NCBI GenBank assembly: GCA_014529385.2
Contig: CM043964.1
Coordinates: 134,454,420-134,518,419, forward strand
Length of the DNA stretch: 64,000 nucleotides
DNA from: Adiantum capillus-veneris
Lineage: Eukaryota > Streptophyta > Polypodiopsida > Polypodiales > Pteridaceae
Direction: 5' to 3'
Within the stretch, counting starts at the first letter, position 1, and the number at the start of each line of letters is the position of its first letter. The notes under the pieces were generated by a model. That model had not been told where the DNA came from, ran no database searches, and saw nothing but the letters and a program-made list of their open reading frames with translations. Positions 23,523-35,786 of this stretch are shown here, piece after piece. The position numbers were made by a program, and so were the translations under genes.

Positions 23523-24166
23523 AAAGATGTTGAGTAAATTTGAATACGTGACCTTCGTCATTGGACCCTTAACATTTCAAGCTAACCAGTTCCAACTGAC
23601 GACTCTCTACTTGGCAACAGACTTTACTTAAACAATATGTCCCATGCTAAGATAACCGGACTAGCACGACGCCTTGGTCACTTCAGTATATCGTTGTGAC
23701 GCCTTACGAGCGTAGCTCCTCCTCGCCATCGCCAATTTCTCCTCTCTTTAATTGCTTTTCTGTCCTTAGCAATATTGACCTTCACTGCCCTCAGCGCGCC
23801 TTCCATCCCTTGTCTATTGCCCTGCCTACCTACCCTCATGATTCGCCCATTTATTGATTCACTACAAATTGGCTCCACTACGGACGAAATATCATAAAAA
23901 TCACCAAAATTGTCGTAACTTAGCAAGAGGTTTGATGAGAAGTAAAAGAAAAGAGCATGTTTGGCAGATGCAATACCCATTCCTATAGAACTTAGAAGGG
24001 AACAAGCCCTGCCAAGAATGACATGAAAAATTTGACCTCCGCGAATAAAGAATGGCGTCCAGATTATGAGACTTTCTTAAGGAGATAGGCGTGGAGCGGA
24101 AGGGTACTTCCTAGCTGTTTGGAAGAAGAAGAAGAAGAAGCTGAAGCTCCGAGCCAAAACCCATCT
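23523..24166. promoter_or_regulatory. Upstream region of the kinase gene
   Basis: No gene or repeat seen. It presumably holds the kinase promoter. A run of GAA codons from 24122 in frame with the kinase is open, but the only upstream in-frame start there is TTG, so it is treated as 5' untranslated. Confidence 0.35.
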
Positions 24167-25501
24167 ATGGCTCCTCGTCGACGACAGTACGTCTGCTGCC
24201 CCACCTTGGAGAGCCGCACCGGTTTGGAAGTTGTGCAAGAGCTGGGCGAAGGCGGGCAAGGCCTTGTTCTCCTCTGCACGGACCAGAAAACTCGCACACA
24301 ACTTTTCGCCTGTAAAACCATCAGGTCACATGTCATTAGACCTAACCCTAGCCCTAGCAGCAGCAAGAAGCTGCGAAGACTGCACGACTGTTCTGCATCC
24401 CCGGCCCACGTCCAGCAGGACTCGACTCATCATGATGTTCATGACCTCTCATCTTGTGAAAGGAAACGAAAGTTGAGCGCCGAGGAGGTGTTTGCAGACA
24501 CCCAGCTCCGATGGGAGGCAGACCTGCTTCAGGACCTGCGCGACATACCCGGTGTCCTCCCTCTCGTCTCCACCTTCGAGGGCGACGACACCTGCTTCCA
24601 TCTCCTCACCGCCTTCTGTGACGGAGGCGATCTGCTCAGCAAGCTCTATGCCCGCCCTCCCCTCTTCAAGCTCCATGATCGCGAGGCTGCTTTCATCGTT
24701 GCCAGCCTCGCTCGCACTCTTGCCAGTTGCCACTCTCGCGGTATCGTCCACCGTGACATCAAACCAGCAAATGTCCTCTTCCGCCGCATCCATGATGGCA
24801 ACGGCACCGAGGAAGCGATCCTCGCAGACTTTGGCATGGCTGAACTCATTGCGCCAGGAGACAAGCTTTGCGAACCCGCCGGAACCTCAGTATACCAGGC
24901 CCCTGAAGTTATCAAGGGCTGTTATGACCACCGTGCCGACATTTGGAGTTTGGGTGTTGTTCTTCACCTAGTTCTCACAGCTGATTTGCCTTTTGACATT
25001 GGACAGCTACCTCGTGATGCTCCCAAATCTGCCATTCACCAAGCCATCCTCTGCAACCAACTAAGACTCGATGATTTTGGCCTCTCATCCTCAGCGCAGG
25101 ACCTCCTTGCTCGCATCCTCTGCAAGGACCCAGAAAACAGGCTTACATTGGATGAGCTCCTGTGTCATCCGTGGCTGCTTCTCAATATACCACCTCCCAC
25201 GGAATTAGCACTCGTCGATAATTATGATGGTCCGCAGTTGCCAACGACAATCAGTCAAACATGCATGTTAGGAACAACAGTGCCAGCTAATTGTTCACAG
25301 AGCATAGGCAGCAAATTGTCATGCGTAGCGGGTCATGTCGATGCCGCAGTTGGGTGCAGTCAAGAGATCAAAAAGCTGGATAATGGACCCACTGCCCCCA
25401 AGGCCAGAATTAGAGCCCGCAAACCCATGAGCAGAAAATGCTACCTACAGCATTGGGGGAATGCCCTGCCCAAAAATATGGGCACGGTGAGGGCCATGTG
25501 A
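24167..25501 (+). CDS. Serine/threonine protein kinase, CAMK/CDPK-related, intronless
   Basis: 444 residues from ATG at 24167 to TGA at 25499-25501. Complete kinase domain: glycine loop GEGGQG (27-32), Lys50 in FACK, helix-C Glu117 in RWEADLL, HRDIKPAN (195-202), DFG (221-223), APE (245-247), DIWSLGVVLH (258-267) and a C-terminal NRLTLDELLCHPW. All catalytic residues are present. It transfers phosphate from ATP to Ser/Thr (HRDIKPAN form). The GGDL hinge and overall pattern resemble plant CDPK-related and PEP-carboxylase-kinase-related proteins, but no EF hands follow. An insert of about 50 residues, rich in Ser, His and basic residues, lies between Lys50 and helix C (about 55-107). The C-terminal tail (about 355-444) is not recognised and ends basic (RIRARKPMSRK). 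GC content is clearly higher than the surroundings. It is the one intact conventional gene in the window; the substrate is unknown. Confidence 0.93.
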   Translation: MAPRRRQYVCCPTLESRTGLEVVQELGEGGQGLVLLCTDQKTRTQLFACKTIRSHVIRPNPSPSSSKKLRRLHDCSASPAHVQQDSTHHDVHDLSSCERKRKLSAEEVFADTQLRWEADLLQDLRDIPGVLPLVSTFEGDDTCFHLLTAFCDGGDLLSKLYARPPLFKLHDREAAFIVASLARTLASCHSRGIVHRDIKPANVLFRRIHDGNGTEEAILADFGMAELIAPGDKLCEPAGTSVYQAPEVIKGCYDHRADIWSLGVVLHLVLTADLPFDIGQLPRDAPKSAIHQAILCNQLRLDDFGLSSSAQDLLARILCKDPENRLTLDELLCHPWLLLNIPPPTELALVDNYDGPQLPTTISQTCMLGTTVPANCSQSIGSKLSCVAGHVDAAVGCSQEIKKLDNGPTAPKARIRARKPMSRKCYLQHWGNALPKNMGTVRAM

Positions 25502-27731
25502 TTCGACCCGGTGGATATAATTACAGGGCAATGGTAAGGAGATATACCTCATCAAGGAATTTATAAGGCCTTCACAACATCTGTTTTGGTGGAGTAATAA
25601 CAGTTTAATGGGCTGTCATTGATGAAGTCAGTCGATGAATTGGAAAGTGCCTTGACAAAACCAGATCAGGGCATCGAGCGACGGCAAGCCCAAAGTGGAG
25701 CCCAACATCGAATGAAGGCAATTTTTGGACAAGAATTAGCTGTAATTAACAATTATGAGCTACGATGAATCGAAAAGTGCCGTGACAAAACCGGCTCAGA
25801 TGATCATCAAAGGCAAGCCCAAATTAGTGTTTCTCAGCTTGCAGCATCTTGAAGGTAAAAGCCTCACTTATAATCAGCTCACTGATCTGACCCGAAGGGA
25901 AAGCCATTCACTGGGCCTCTCAATTTTACATAGGTACTGATCTCCAACCCCTGGCAATGTGATGGGTTGGACTGATGTTTTGCAATGGGTTAAATAACAG
26001 GGGGCACAGTACGGTATTGCTGCTCTAATTAAATGTACAAAAACGTATGAGTTGTTCGCAGCTTTGTAAATCTCTGGCCCCAATTCCTCGTGGATGTAGG
26101 CACCCTGCCGAACCACGTAAATCTTGTTGTCTGGTGCCTTCTCATTTTCTGTTTTCCTGCTATTAATTTGCATTCAACATTCTTTACATATTTCATACCT
26201 TATGGATTAAATTTGTGGCAATGGTAATGGTAGCCCACAAAGCCCCAATTTTAAAGCCTTCGGACCCGATCACATATTTATAAGCCCATTGCTTCAATGA
26301 AGGCTAGTACGTTGAAGCTTGAGCTGCTACTCCGCTCTCTCGACTCAATCATGAGTCCCGGGCGGGAATTGTGAGTGGTTCAAATTTCCCCAAAACCTAC
26401 AAGTTTCAAGATTCCTTGACCGTCCATCGTCCAAGTTTTTGGCCTGCTCATGGCTATAGTGTTGAGTACCCTTTTTGTCACTAACTAAAAATAAAAAAAT
26501 TAAGTTTTGGCCTGAAAAGTAAGGTGATTAGTCTCTACAATTTGTGATTGGCTTCACGTGATAGTGGGCACTTACGATGAGGCAATGTTGTAATAAGTGA
26601 CGAGGCAAGGGTGTTAGTGCAGTCTGCAATCACGTTTCCAAGGAATAATATTTTTGGCGTGTATCTGAAGAAGAAAGGAGGAATAGGTTAACCGACGACT
26701 GTCCAAGTGTGGGTAGGGGGAATAGGGTTCTACATTGGGTTTTTCTTTTCCTAGCCGTCGATTGCGATTTCATGAGCTTTTGCAGACTACAGAATATTAT
26801 AGACATAGCTTGGCCTATGTGCTGCATGCGGCTTTGCAGCCTTTGTGGATCCTCTACAAGACATCGTGTGCACCCACTGTTGCCATCTCAACTCTCAACT
26901 CCAATTTTTTGTATATGGATGTAGTGCATCGTATTTCTGATTGGTAGACGATCCCCTTTACTAGTACCCTATAGACCCCCCCCCCCAGTAAGTAACCAAA
27001 GTGGGTTGGGTTGTTGGCTTACAAAATCGGACGTTCTGTCAGCCTATTGGCGACTGCACATGTTCTGATCCCGTTTGGGAATGCCTCTCTACTGGTGCAA
27101 ATATGCCCCTAATGCTTCACGTGGCACCTTTGCATTGGGAAGTGTGAAAACAGTCGAGAATTTTCTCTATGGCACAATTTTTGGAACCGCCAACATCGCC
27201 AAATAGCCATGTGCAAGGTGCATCATCTGTGCTTCTTCTCGCCCAAATCTCTGCATCATAGCTTGAGAAATTCCCTGCACAATCTCGATGTCTCTATGCT
27301 GGCTCCTCTATCCTAGAGGAGGGCAATTTGTAAAGGGCTCATCCCAGCTTTTGCCTCTCTGTGTTGATAGGAGTGACATTGCAATCCCTCTTTCTCACAG
27401 CATAGTGAACTAGGAGTGTATTAAAGCCAACCTTGGTCCCGATGTTTATTTTTGCTTTTGGAATGGAGCAAGTGCTTGGGGCTCATTTCTATTTCTGTTT
27501 AAGTGGTGCAAGTGTTTGGGGTTCATTTCTATTGTTTGGAATAGAGCGATCCTCATCACTACACTAACATACTTGTATTTTACAACGTTGCCTCAGACTG
27601 AAAAGATGATTTTCGAGAGATTGGTTATTTTTTGTGTTTTTTCTTTGCCTACATATCACTTTTGCACCTTGTTATCTAAATGTTTAATTGATTTCAATAT
27701 AATAAGAACGTAACATTTTATGTATGCGTAG
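25502..27731. other. Intergenic stretch downstream of the kinase
   Basis: Two copies of a segment starting CGATGAAT (25633 and 25763, period 130) share AAGTGCC-TGACAAAACC and GGCAAGCCCAAA. Near 26085-26140 GTGGATGTAGGCACC followed by CGAACCACGTAAATC resembles the 3' part of a plant copia LTR and may be a remnant. No gene is supported; short ORFs here show no recognisable motif. Confidence 0.4.
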
Positions 27732-27896
27732 ACGACTTGTGAAGGTATTAATGCTTGCTCCAAAAACATCAATGAAGCACATCCCCTTAAAGACATAGGC
27801 CATGAGAATGCCACAAAATGCTTGAGAGAGTTACTAGGTGGTGTAGCCAATGCAAAGCGGATGCAAAGAGACTTGGAATACCAACTCCAAGTGTTG
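27732..27896 (+). other. Possible isolated exon, protein not recognised
   Basis: After a GCGTAG acceptor-like site, an open frame of 54 codons reads TTCEGINACSKNINEAHP, then NATKCLRELLGGVANA and ends at TGA. There is no start codon and no partner exon. It may be a decayed gene or transposon piece. Confidence 0.25.
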
Positions 27897-28485
27897 TGAC
27901 TTCAGAGCATCCCTTTAATGCTGCCTCTACACAGGGCGGACAAAATAGTGGTGCAGCCTCCATGGAGGCTACTACACCCCCACGAAGAGTTAGTACTCAA
28001 GGTGGGTCGCATGAGTACCATTTTGGGATATCTAAAGCAAGACAAATGAGTCTCAAGCGGAGCTTTTGATCAATTGCAACTGAGGAGACATATTCTTCTC
28101 TTGCACAAGATAGGCCTTGATATAGAATTCTAGGTTTGAGACCTTAGATAGGCCCTAGTATTTTGCAGCATAGATGGACTTGAGCTTGCATGGAGCATGG
28201 ATATATCGGACTTTAATATTGCATGCTTATTTACACAGCTATCAAGGAGATGCATCACATACCTCCAAGTGTACTACTTTGTATGCTTCAAGTTTATGGA
28301 CATTTATATTTGGTGATTGTGGTTTTTCATGGTTTGATGAGTGCATTTAATTATGTCTTGTTATCTTCCATTAAAGATTTATAAACATGTCCTTGTTTTA
28401 GTTAGTTAACCTAGAGATAAGTTTTATTGATGATCCTTGAAGTTAGTAGGCCATGACTTTAGGTTAACACATTTACTGACTGCTA

Positions 28486-28643
28486 GTTCTAGTTGGTAAA
28501 CTATATGAACGTTTGAGACCTTAGGAGTGTTTTAGGCATAGGAAGGCTTTCTCACTCAAATAACGTTCTAGTTGGTAAACTATATGAACGTTTGAGACCT
28601 TAGGAGTGTTTTAGGCATAGGAAGGCTTTCTCACTCAAATAAC
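28486..28643. repeat. 2 x 79-bp tandem duplication
   Basis: Two near-identical units beginning GTTCTAGTTGGTAAAC. Flanking 27897-28485 and 28644-29144 hold no recognisable gene. Confidence 0.9.
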
Positions 28644-29144
28644 AAAGAACATTAGTGAGAATACAAAGGAAATGGAAGAAAAAACAAAAGTGTCACAAGT
28701 GTAAAAGTTTAATCCCGGTTTAGATTTGGTATTGGCCACATCTTTTCCCAAGTGCAAAAGGAGATGAGGTACTCTTTTCTTTGAGAAACAATAAGCCTTG
28801 GGCATACAAAATAAGCACACACATCAAAGGATTTTAAATTCATGGTGGTGGAAAAAAGAAAATTAAAAAAAGAGAAAAAGAAAAGTCAAGAAAAATGAAA
28901 TGAAATAGACTTCCATTGACCTTGAAGAAAATTCAAGATTTTTTTAAAAGTTGTGAGAGCTAGTTAGTTGATCTAAGGTGAAAGACATAATTAGGAGATT
29001 GAGCTTGCTACCTTCCTGATTTCTTTATTTGTGGGAGCATTCTTCCTCAAGTGTCCACTACGACATGGCTTTGTCAAGGACAACAAAGCTTAGGAAGGGG
29101 GGAATGTTGGAAGCATCCAACACTAGCATCCATTTTCAACTTCT

Positions 29145-30355
29145 TCATGTGCACATTTTTTCATTTACCATGTATAGATTCACTAACTTTTTACGAGTTC
29201 CAAATTGCATCTACTATTTTACTCTATGTGCCTTGGACGACCGGCCATTCATTTTAAACACCCTAGGCATACAAGTGAATTGTAGATCATCTGAAAGGGG
29301 AGAGACCATTTTGTGAGAAAACCTAGATTAGAGCAGGAGAAGAAGGAGGCTATGGAAGTGGAGGCTTGGAGCCACATGTACTCTCTTCAAAAAATGATTA
29401 ATGCATGCAGTTAAGTTGAGTCCTATGCTTCTCTCTTTATTTTCATTAAAGCTGTGTATTAATGTCTCAATGTGTGTATAAAGAACTAATCGCTCTATAA
29501 TTGTTTAACTACCTATGATGTGTTTATTTATGGTGTTGTGTGCATGATTAGATTAGTGTGTAAATTAGAATTTGGTATACATCACTCTAATCATAACCCA
29601 TGAGCTTAGGTGAGCTCATGTTTAGGATGTGCCTACAAGGATTAGTAGGGAATGCAACGAAGAGCATTGCATGATTAGCATAAGGGTTAACGTGTGTGTC
29701 ACCACTAATCCATTTCATTAGCTTTCTCTTCTTCCTATTCTAGATGGCCTTTCATGATTTCCCCACTCTTTTCTTACTCATTACTCTCACACACTCACCC
29801 ATGTGATGCTTCCATGCCCTAGCCTGGTCGTTGGCATCCATGGATTGATAATTTTGTTGATTCATTGAAACTATGCTACAAGGGAGCCAACCAACATTCA
29901 GAATGCAATCACTCCTTTTGTGGTAGATACACACTGTCAATGAAGGTTATTAATGGAGAGAAATTCATATTATTAGGCATTCCAATGGGATTCCATGGAG
30001 CTTTTGAATAGAGATGGATTCCATGACTTTTGAATAGAGATGGATTCTATGTAACTTTTGAGTAGAGATGGATCCTATGTAACCTTTTTGGCTAAATGAT
30101 TACCTATCAATGCTTCTTAAAAGAAATGTCCATCTAGGTTTTCTCTTTGGAGGTGTGTAGGTCTTAATAAGGATTTTAAACTTGAGAAGGTTTTCTTTTC
30201 CAGATATGAATTTCTTCCTAAAGACTCTACTCTTGTGTTTGCAAAGTTTGGGGTGCATGGACATAGCTTAAAGAGAAAAAAAAATTCTATAAGAAAAAGA
30301 TAAGTCGATAACTTTTGCCTTAGTGACTATGTCTTCTTTAGCAGATCAATGCACA
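29145..30355. repeat. Dispersed repeat 'R', copy 3
   Basis: Collinear with R1 and R4 from CACATTTTTTCATTTACCAT to TTCTTTAGCAGATCAATGCA but without the solo LTR. The unfilled site is near 29586. It stops where the copia fragment starts. Confidence 0.8.
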
Positions 30356-30484
30356 CTAAACAGTGCTGTTTTTTGCATAACAGGTGCCTTATAGTCTTCT
30401 ACGGTTTGTGCTATATAGCAAATGTTGTTCCCGCTCCGTTTCTCCTATTTTCAAGCAGTTTTCACATTAGGTGCAACATTTACC

Positions 30485-31110
30485 ATGGCTGACAACAACA
30501 ACACAGACGTGTTTAAGCTGTTTGCTGCTGAGAACAGGTTGGATGGGGACAACTACCTTATGTGGGCTTATATGATGCAACATGTACTTGTGTCAAAGGG
30601 TGTCTGGAACATTGTGGAGGGCATTGATGTACATCCTGGTTCTGAGGATGTAGGCGATGTTGAGGATGTTGCAGGTCTTGCTGCAAGGATTGCTGCTGTT
30701 AGAGTTGTTTTGCCTATGGCAGAAAAGGCTCGTTGGGATGTTAAGGATGCGTAGGCTCATGCATTGATTGCGTTGTCTGTGAAGCGCACCATTGTTCCTC
30801 ACATCCGTTCAGCAAAATCTGCAAAACAGGCTTCGGATATTCTAGCAGGCCTTTATGCAAGCCGTAATGAGGCTAAAATTGCTTTGTTGCGTAAAGAGCT
30901 GGAGTCAAAGATTATGCATGAGGAAGATGATATGGACACTTTCCTTGCTAGTGTCAAGGATATCAATGAGCAGCTTATTTCTGTAGGTGAAGTCATTTCA
31001 AACAGATCCCTTGTGCAGAGTGTTCTTGATGCCTTACCAGATTCTTACCAGACTTTTGCTAGTACCTGGAGACTTATGACCCAAGGAAACCCCTAAGTTG
31101 TCAAGTTTGA
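30485..31110 (+). pseudogene. Copia copy A gag, broken
   Basis: NNNTDVFKLFAAENRLDG, MWAYMMQHVLVSKGVW and IRSAKSAKQASDIL are typical copia gag (UBN2-like) sequence. It is stopped by TAG at 30752-30754, where copy B has CAG, and by TAA at 31094-31096, where B and C have GAA. Confidence 0.88.
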
Positions 31111-31116
31111 TGCATT

Positions 31117-32484
31117 ATGCACATTGTTGTTGCAAGAGTCACTTTCCAAAAAAACAGGACTAGACAGCGTGCAATTGAACAGGCTTTTATTGCTTCTCAA
31201 AGAAAGGGTGGTAACAGCAATGCAGTCACTTCTTATGGTTTTGCTGCGAGTGGCAAAAATTACGTTTCTAATGCTTCTGCTAGCAGCAATTCGTTTGGAA
31301 ATTTTGGTGATAAGGGCAAAAAGAAGATGCGTTGCCATTATTGTAAAGCTAATGATCACTTGATGAAGTCGTGTCCTAAGCTGAACGCCAAAGAGGCTAA
31401 GAAGAAAGAGGGTGGTTCCACTGCAAATGCTGGCTCCACTACAAATGCAACCATTGTTGAGTCTTCTGTTAAAAGAGACTGTGATGCTGATGTCGATGCA
31501 GAATGGGCTTTTAGCGCAGAGTGCACTTACAATCTTGCTGTCCATGATGCATGCTTGTCAGTTGCTGCAGATTCATATGTGTGGTATTTCGACGGTGGTG
31601 CTACAAAGCACATTACCTCACATCGTGAATTGTTTACCTCTCTCGAGTCTGTCCCTCATGGGAATTCAGTCACTTGTGCAAACAATGCCTCTTATGCAGT
31701 TCAGGGAGTTGGAAAGATTGTGCTTATTGCTGCAAATGGCAGTTCCTTTACACTTGTTGATGCACTTTATGTACCCGGGATCAAGAAGAATCTCTTGTCT
31801 GTATCCGCACTTGCTAGACTTGGACTTGTAGTCAAATTTGTGGATGACAGATGTACCGTTTATGATCTCAGTTTTGGTGATGAAATTGTTGCATCTGGCA
31901 TAGGTTATGCACATCAAAAAGGCATAGGTTATGAAGAGACTTTTTCTCCCACTTGTCGTATGACTACTGTGTGTTTTCTATGTGCATTGGCAGCTCATTT
32001 TGGTTGGGATGTACATCAATCAGACATTGTTAGTGCTTTCTTGAATGGTGACATATTTGAGGAAGTTTATGTCACGCAGCCTCGCAGTTTTGTCATAAAA
32101 GGACAAGAGGACAAAGTGTGCAGATGTAAGAAGGCTTTGTATGGGTTGAATCAATCTCCTCGTGCTTGGTATGAGAAAGCTGACACTCATTTGGTTAAAC
32201 GAGGCTTTCGTAACAGTCCAGCAGAAAGCACATTGTATGTAAAGCGTGAGGGTGATGTACTTCTCATTGTGGTTCTTTATGTCAATGATTTGCTGATCAT
32301 TGGACCAAATGAGAGACATAATACTGAATTTAAGGCTGATTTGAATGCCACTTTCAAGATGAAAGATTTGGGGCTGTTGCATCATTACTTGGGTATACAG
32401 TTTAAGCAGTGTGATGGTGGTATTGCCTTGTGTCAGAAAAGTTACATAGAGACATTGATATGTAAGTTTGGACTCGAGGATTGA
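31117..32484 (+). pseudogene. Copia copy A fusion ORF: gag CCHC, protease, RT (integrase deleted)
   Basis: 455 open codons. CHYCKANDHLMKSC (C-x2-C-x4-H-x4-C knuckle) is followed by the protease region YFDGGATKHIT, where B and C keep D-S-G. After FGDEIVASGIGYAHQKG it jumps straight into RT: YEETFSPTCRM, QSDIVSAFLNGDIFEEVYV, CKKALYGLNQSPRAWYEK and LYVNDLLIIG. The whole integrase and the RT entry have been lost in frame, so a long ORF survives, with altered protease and RT active sites. It cannot encode a working element. Confidence 0.9.
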
Positions 32485-33234
32485 AAACCTATTGCCACTC
32501 CCATGGAAACACGTTTGAAGTTGAGGCTACATGATGCTGGCGATCCTGTTGATGTCACTCTTTACCAAACTACTGTTGGCTGCCTCATTTATGTATGCAA
32601 CACGAGGCCAGATATTTAGTTTGCAGTCTCACATGTCAGCAGATTTATGCATAGCCCAGGGTCTAAGCATTGGCAGGATGTCAAAAGGATTTTCCGCTAC
32701 CTTAGTGGCACTTTACATCTTGGCTTGCTTTATCCCAAGGGGGGATCATTGCCGCCAAACTTACATGATTTTTCGGACTTCGATTGGGCTAGTTGTTTTG
32801 ACACGCGAGTGTCCACAAGTGGTTTTTGTTTCATGCTTGGCAGTTCATGTATATCATGGTTGAGCAAGAAGCAACCTACTGTGGCCACTTCAAGTTGTGA
32901 GATTGAGTACAGGGCAGTCTTCACAGCTACGGTTGAGTGTGTATGGCTTAGACGCCTTATCGCTGATTTGGGCGTTGGACAGGACACTGCCAACACTATC
33001 TACACTGACAAATAAAGCGCATTGGCAGTTGCAAGGAACCCAGTTTTTCATGCTCGCACAAAGCACATTGAGGTGCATTACCATTATGTCAGGGAGAGGC
33101 TCTCAACAAGAGAGATCAGCTTGGCTTATGTGCCAACACAGGACAACCTTGCATATCTTTTTACAAAGGCATTGTCTCGTGAGAAGCTTGAAGCTTTCCT
33201 CAAAGCTTTGGGCTTACTCCCCTTTGTGGACTGA
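32485..33234 (+). pseudogene. Copia copy A RT end and RNase H
   Basis: Fragments read HSPGSKHWQDVKRIFRYLSG, STSGFCFMLGSSCISWLSKK, YRAVFTATVECVWLR and, after a TAA where C has CAG, HIEVHYHYVRERL and FTKALSREKLEAFL. This is the standard copia RNase H ending, with frameshifts. Confidence 0.88.
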
Positions 33235-34153
33235 TCATGTGTGGTAGTGATGTGTGTGAACACAATAGGACCGCCGGGGCATTTTTTCCCTCTTTAGGAG
33301 GTTTTTCCCCCCGAGCATTGTATATACGCCCATCACTCTAGGGCTATCTATCTTTCCATTGCACACTAAGTAACACACTCTCTATTGTGTGCCTTGAGCT
33401 TCCTTCGTCTTCTCCAAGCTATGTGCGTTTCTCTGCAACCCTAATTCCAACAGTGACCACAATGAGGGTCCTACCATCCCAGTTTTGTGTTCATCAAATG
33501 ACAATGTTAGGATTTGAAGGGCTTCTTATTCTTTTAAAAGATAGGAATTAGGAAATGCTATCCTTCTCTATGAAAGGGAATATTTTCATTTGGCTCCATT
33601 ATTTATCTCTTTTTACTCAAAGTTTTTTTAGATTCCCTAGCACTGTAAGGACTTTTATAAAATTCTAGCTCATTTCAAATTTAAAATATAACTCTACTCC
33701 CTCATATGCACATTTTTTTCATTTACCATCTATAGATTCTTGGACTTTTTACGAGTTCCAAATTTATATACTATTTTACTCTATGTGTCTTGGACGGTCA
33801 GCCATTCATTTTTTAAACCCTAGGCATATAAGTGATTGTAGATCATGTGAAAGGAGAGAGATTATTTTGAGAGAAGATATAAATTAGAGAAGGAGAAGAA
33901 GGAAGCTATGGAGGTGGAGGCTTGGAGCAACATGTACTCTCTTCACAAATCTGCTAATGCACGCATTGAGTTTCAGTCCTATGGTTCTAGCTTGTTTTTT
34001 ATAAAAGTTGTGTATTAATGTCCTGGTGTGTGTGTATTAAGAACTAATCACTCTATAAATGGTTAATTACCTATTTTGTGTCTATTTATAGTGTTGTGTG
34101 CGTGATTAGATTAGTGTGTAGATTAAAATTTGTGCATATATCACTCTAATTGT

Positions 34154-34880
34154 TGTTAAGTATGGAGCTTGCTTTACCCCTTGTAATTATTAGTATCAAG
34201 AACGCACATTTGTAAGGCCCCCGTTATGAGGAGAAGCCATCGTGCATGAAGAAAATCAGTCGACGGAAAACCAAAAATCCACGCCCAGTATCAATCGAGC
34301 TTTGCTCGAGACTGCCTTCATCAAAATATTCCTTTTTGATGTAATATTATGATCGGACGGTGATTGAAAAAGGGTCGAAAGGCAGATCGGTTAGTCGTAA
34401 TTAGTCAATGGTCAGTGGCCAAATTCAATGGCCAGTGGATGATTTCAAGGCAGACTTGTCTTCTCAAGGGCGACCACATATGGGTGCATTGGAGAGTCCA
34501 ACTTGGACTTGTCCACACAAGGGCGACTACACACGACTACACACGGCTGCCTCTCGTTTTGTGTCTTTTCTACACACAAAACGCATTGTGGTGCATTGTG
34601 AAGTTGATGTGAGGTGGTGAGAATGAAACAAGGTGGGAGCTCCATTAAGGGTATAACCCCTTTGTAACCTACTTCTATTTTGAGGTACTAAATCCATTGA
34701 CTGGATGCTTTCCTGTGGATGTAGCCCACATTGGGTGAACCACGTATATTGTGTGTGCTCTCCCTCTCTCTCTCTCTCTCTCTCTCACTCTCTACTCTAT
34801 AATCTCTCGTGTGTGAAAAATTGTCTCTCCATTAAGTAAGCTACTCTATCATCTACTTAGCTACATCCTATTTCCTAACA
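34154..34880 (+). mobile_element. Solo LTR in R copy 4
   Basis: Same family and site as 20662-21352. Starts TGTTAAGTATGG, ends CCTAACA, flanked by ATTGT and ATCGT. It carries a (CT)n run at 34763-34786 that is longer than in the other copy. The shared site shows one insertion in a common ancestor. Confidence 0.8.
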
Positions 34881-35721
34881 ATCGTAACCCATGAGATTAG
34901 GTGAGCTCATGTTTAGGATGTGCCTACAGGGATTAGTAACAAAGAGCATTGCGTGATTAGCATAAGGGTTAACGTGTGTGTGACCACTAATCCCTTTCAT
35001 TAGTTTTCTCTCCTATTCTTGATGGCCTCTCATTATTCCACACTCTTTTCTTACTCATTACTCGCACACACTCACCCATGTGATGCTTCCATGTCCCAGC
35101 TGGGTCGATGGCATCCATGGACTAAAATTTTTGTTGATTCATTGCAACTATGCTACAAGGGAACCAGTCAACATTAGGAATACAATCACTCCTTCCGTAA
35201 TAGATACACATTCTCAATGAAGGTTATTAATAGAGAGAAATTTATATTATTAGGCATTCTAATGGGATTCCATGTAGCTTTTGAATAGAGATGGATTCTA
35301 TGTAACTTAACTAGAGATGGATTTTATGTAACTTTTTTGGCTCGAATGATTATCTAGCAATGCATCTTAAAAGAAATGTCCTTCTTTTCTCTCTAGAGGT
35401 GTATAGATCTTGATAATGGTTTTAACCTTGATAAAATTTTGTTTTCCAAATAAGAATTTCTTTCGAAAGACTCTACTCTTGTGTTTGCAAAGTTTGGGAT
35501 GTATGGATAGCTCAAAGAAAAAATGGCTTTTCTATAAGAAATCGATAACTTTTGCCTTAATGACTATGTCTTCTTTAGCATATTAATGCATGCCATAACT
35601 TCTAACAAGGCTATAAGAACACATAAGACTAGTAAAGCATGTATAAACGAATAATTTTCAAGTCAAAAGAAATAGAAAAAGGATGATCAAGGAACAAATT
35701 TATGATGACTTTCGAATATCC

Positions 35722-35726
<5 letters not shown>

Positions 35727-35780
<54 letters not shown>
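35727..35780. repeat. (TA)n microsatellite
   Basis: 54 bases of TA repeats inside R4. Confidence 0.95.

Positions 35781-35786
<6 letters not shown>

Larger units (their letters stand above)
30360..33452 (+). mobile_element. Ty1/copia element, copy A: 5'-truncated and internally deleted
   Basis: Starts inside the leader (GCATAACAGG), lacking 5' LTR and primer site. Gag begins at the ATG at 30485. The 3' end carries a partial LTR (33239-33452) ending TTCCAACA. The internal segment covering the integrase and the first part of RT is missing. Compared with copies B and C it is the only one retaining the RT core, but the catalytic box reads YVND and not YVDD. It lies between R3 and R4. Confidence 0.92.

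Noticed and set aside
24119-24166. N-terminal poly-Glu extension of the kinase
   Set aside because: It starts at TTG, not ATG, and encodes a GAA run. The ATG at 24167 gives a complete kinase domain.
24449-24971. Long ORFs in other frames across the kinase
   Set aside because: They are shadows of a GC-rich real gene and have no domain signal.
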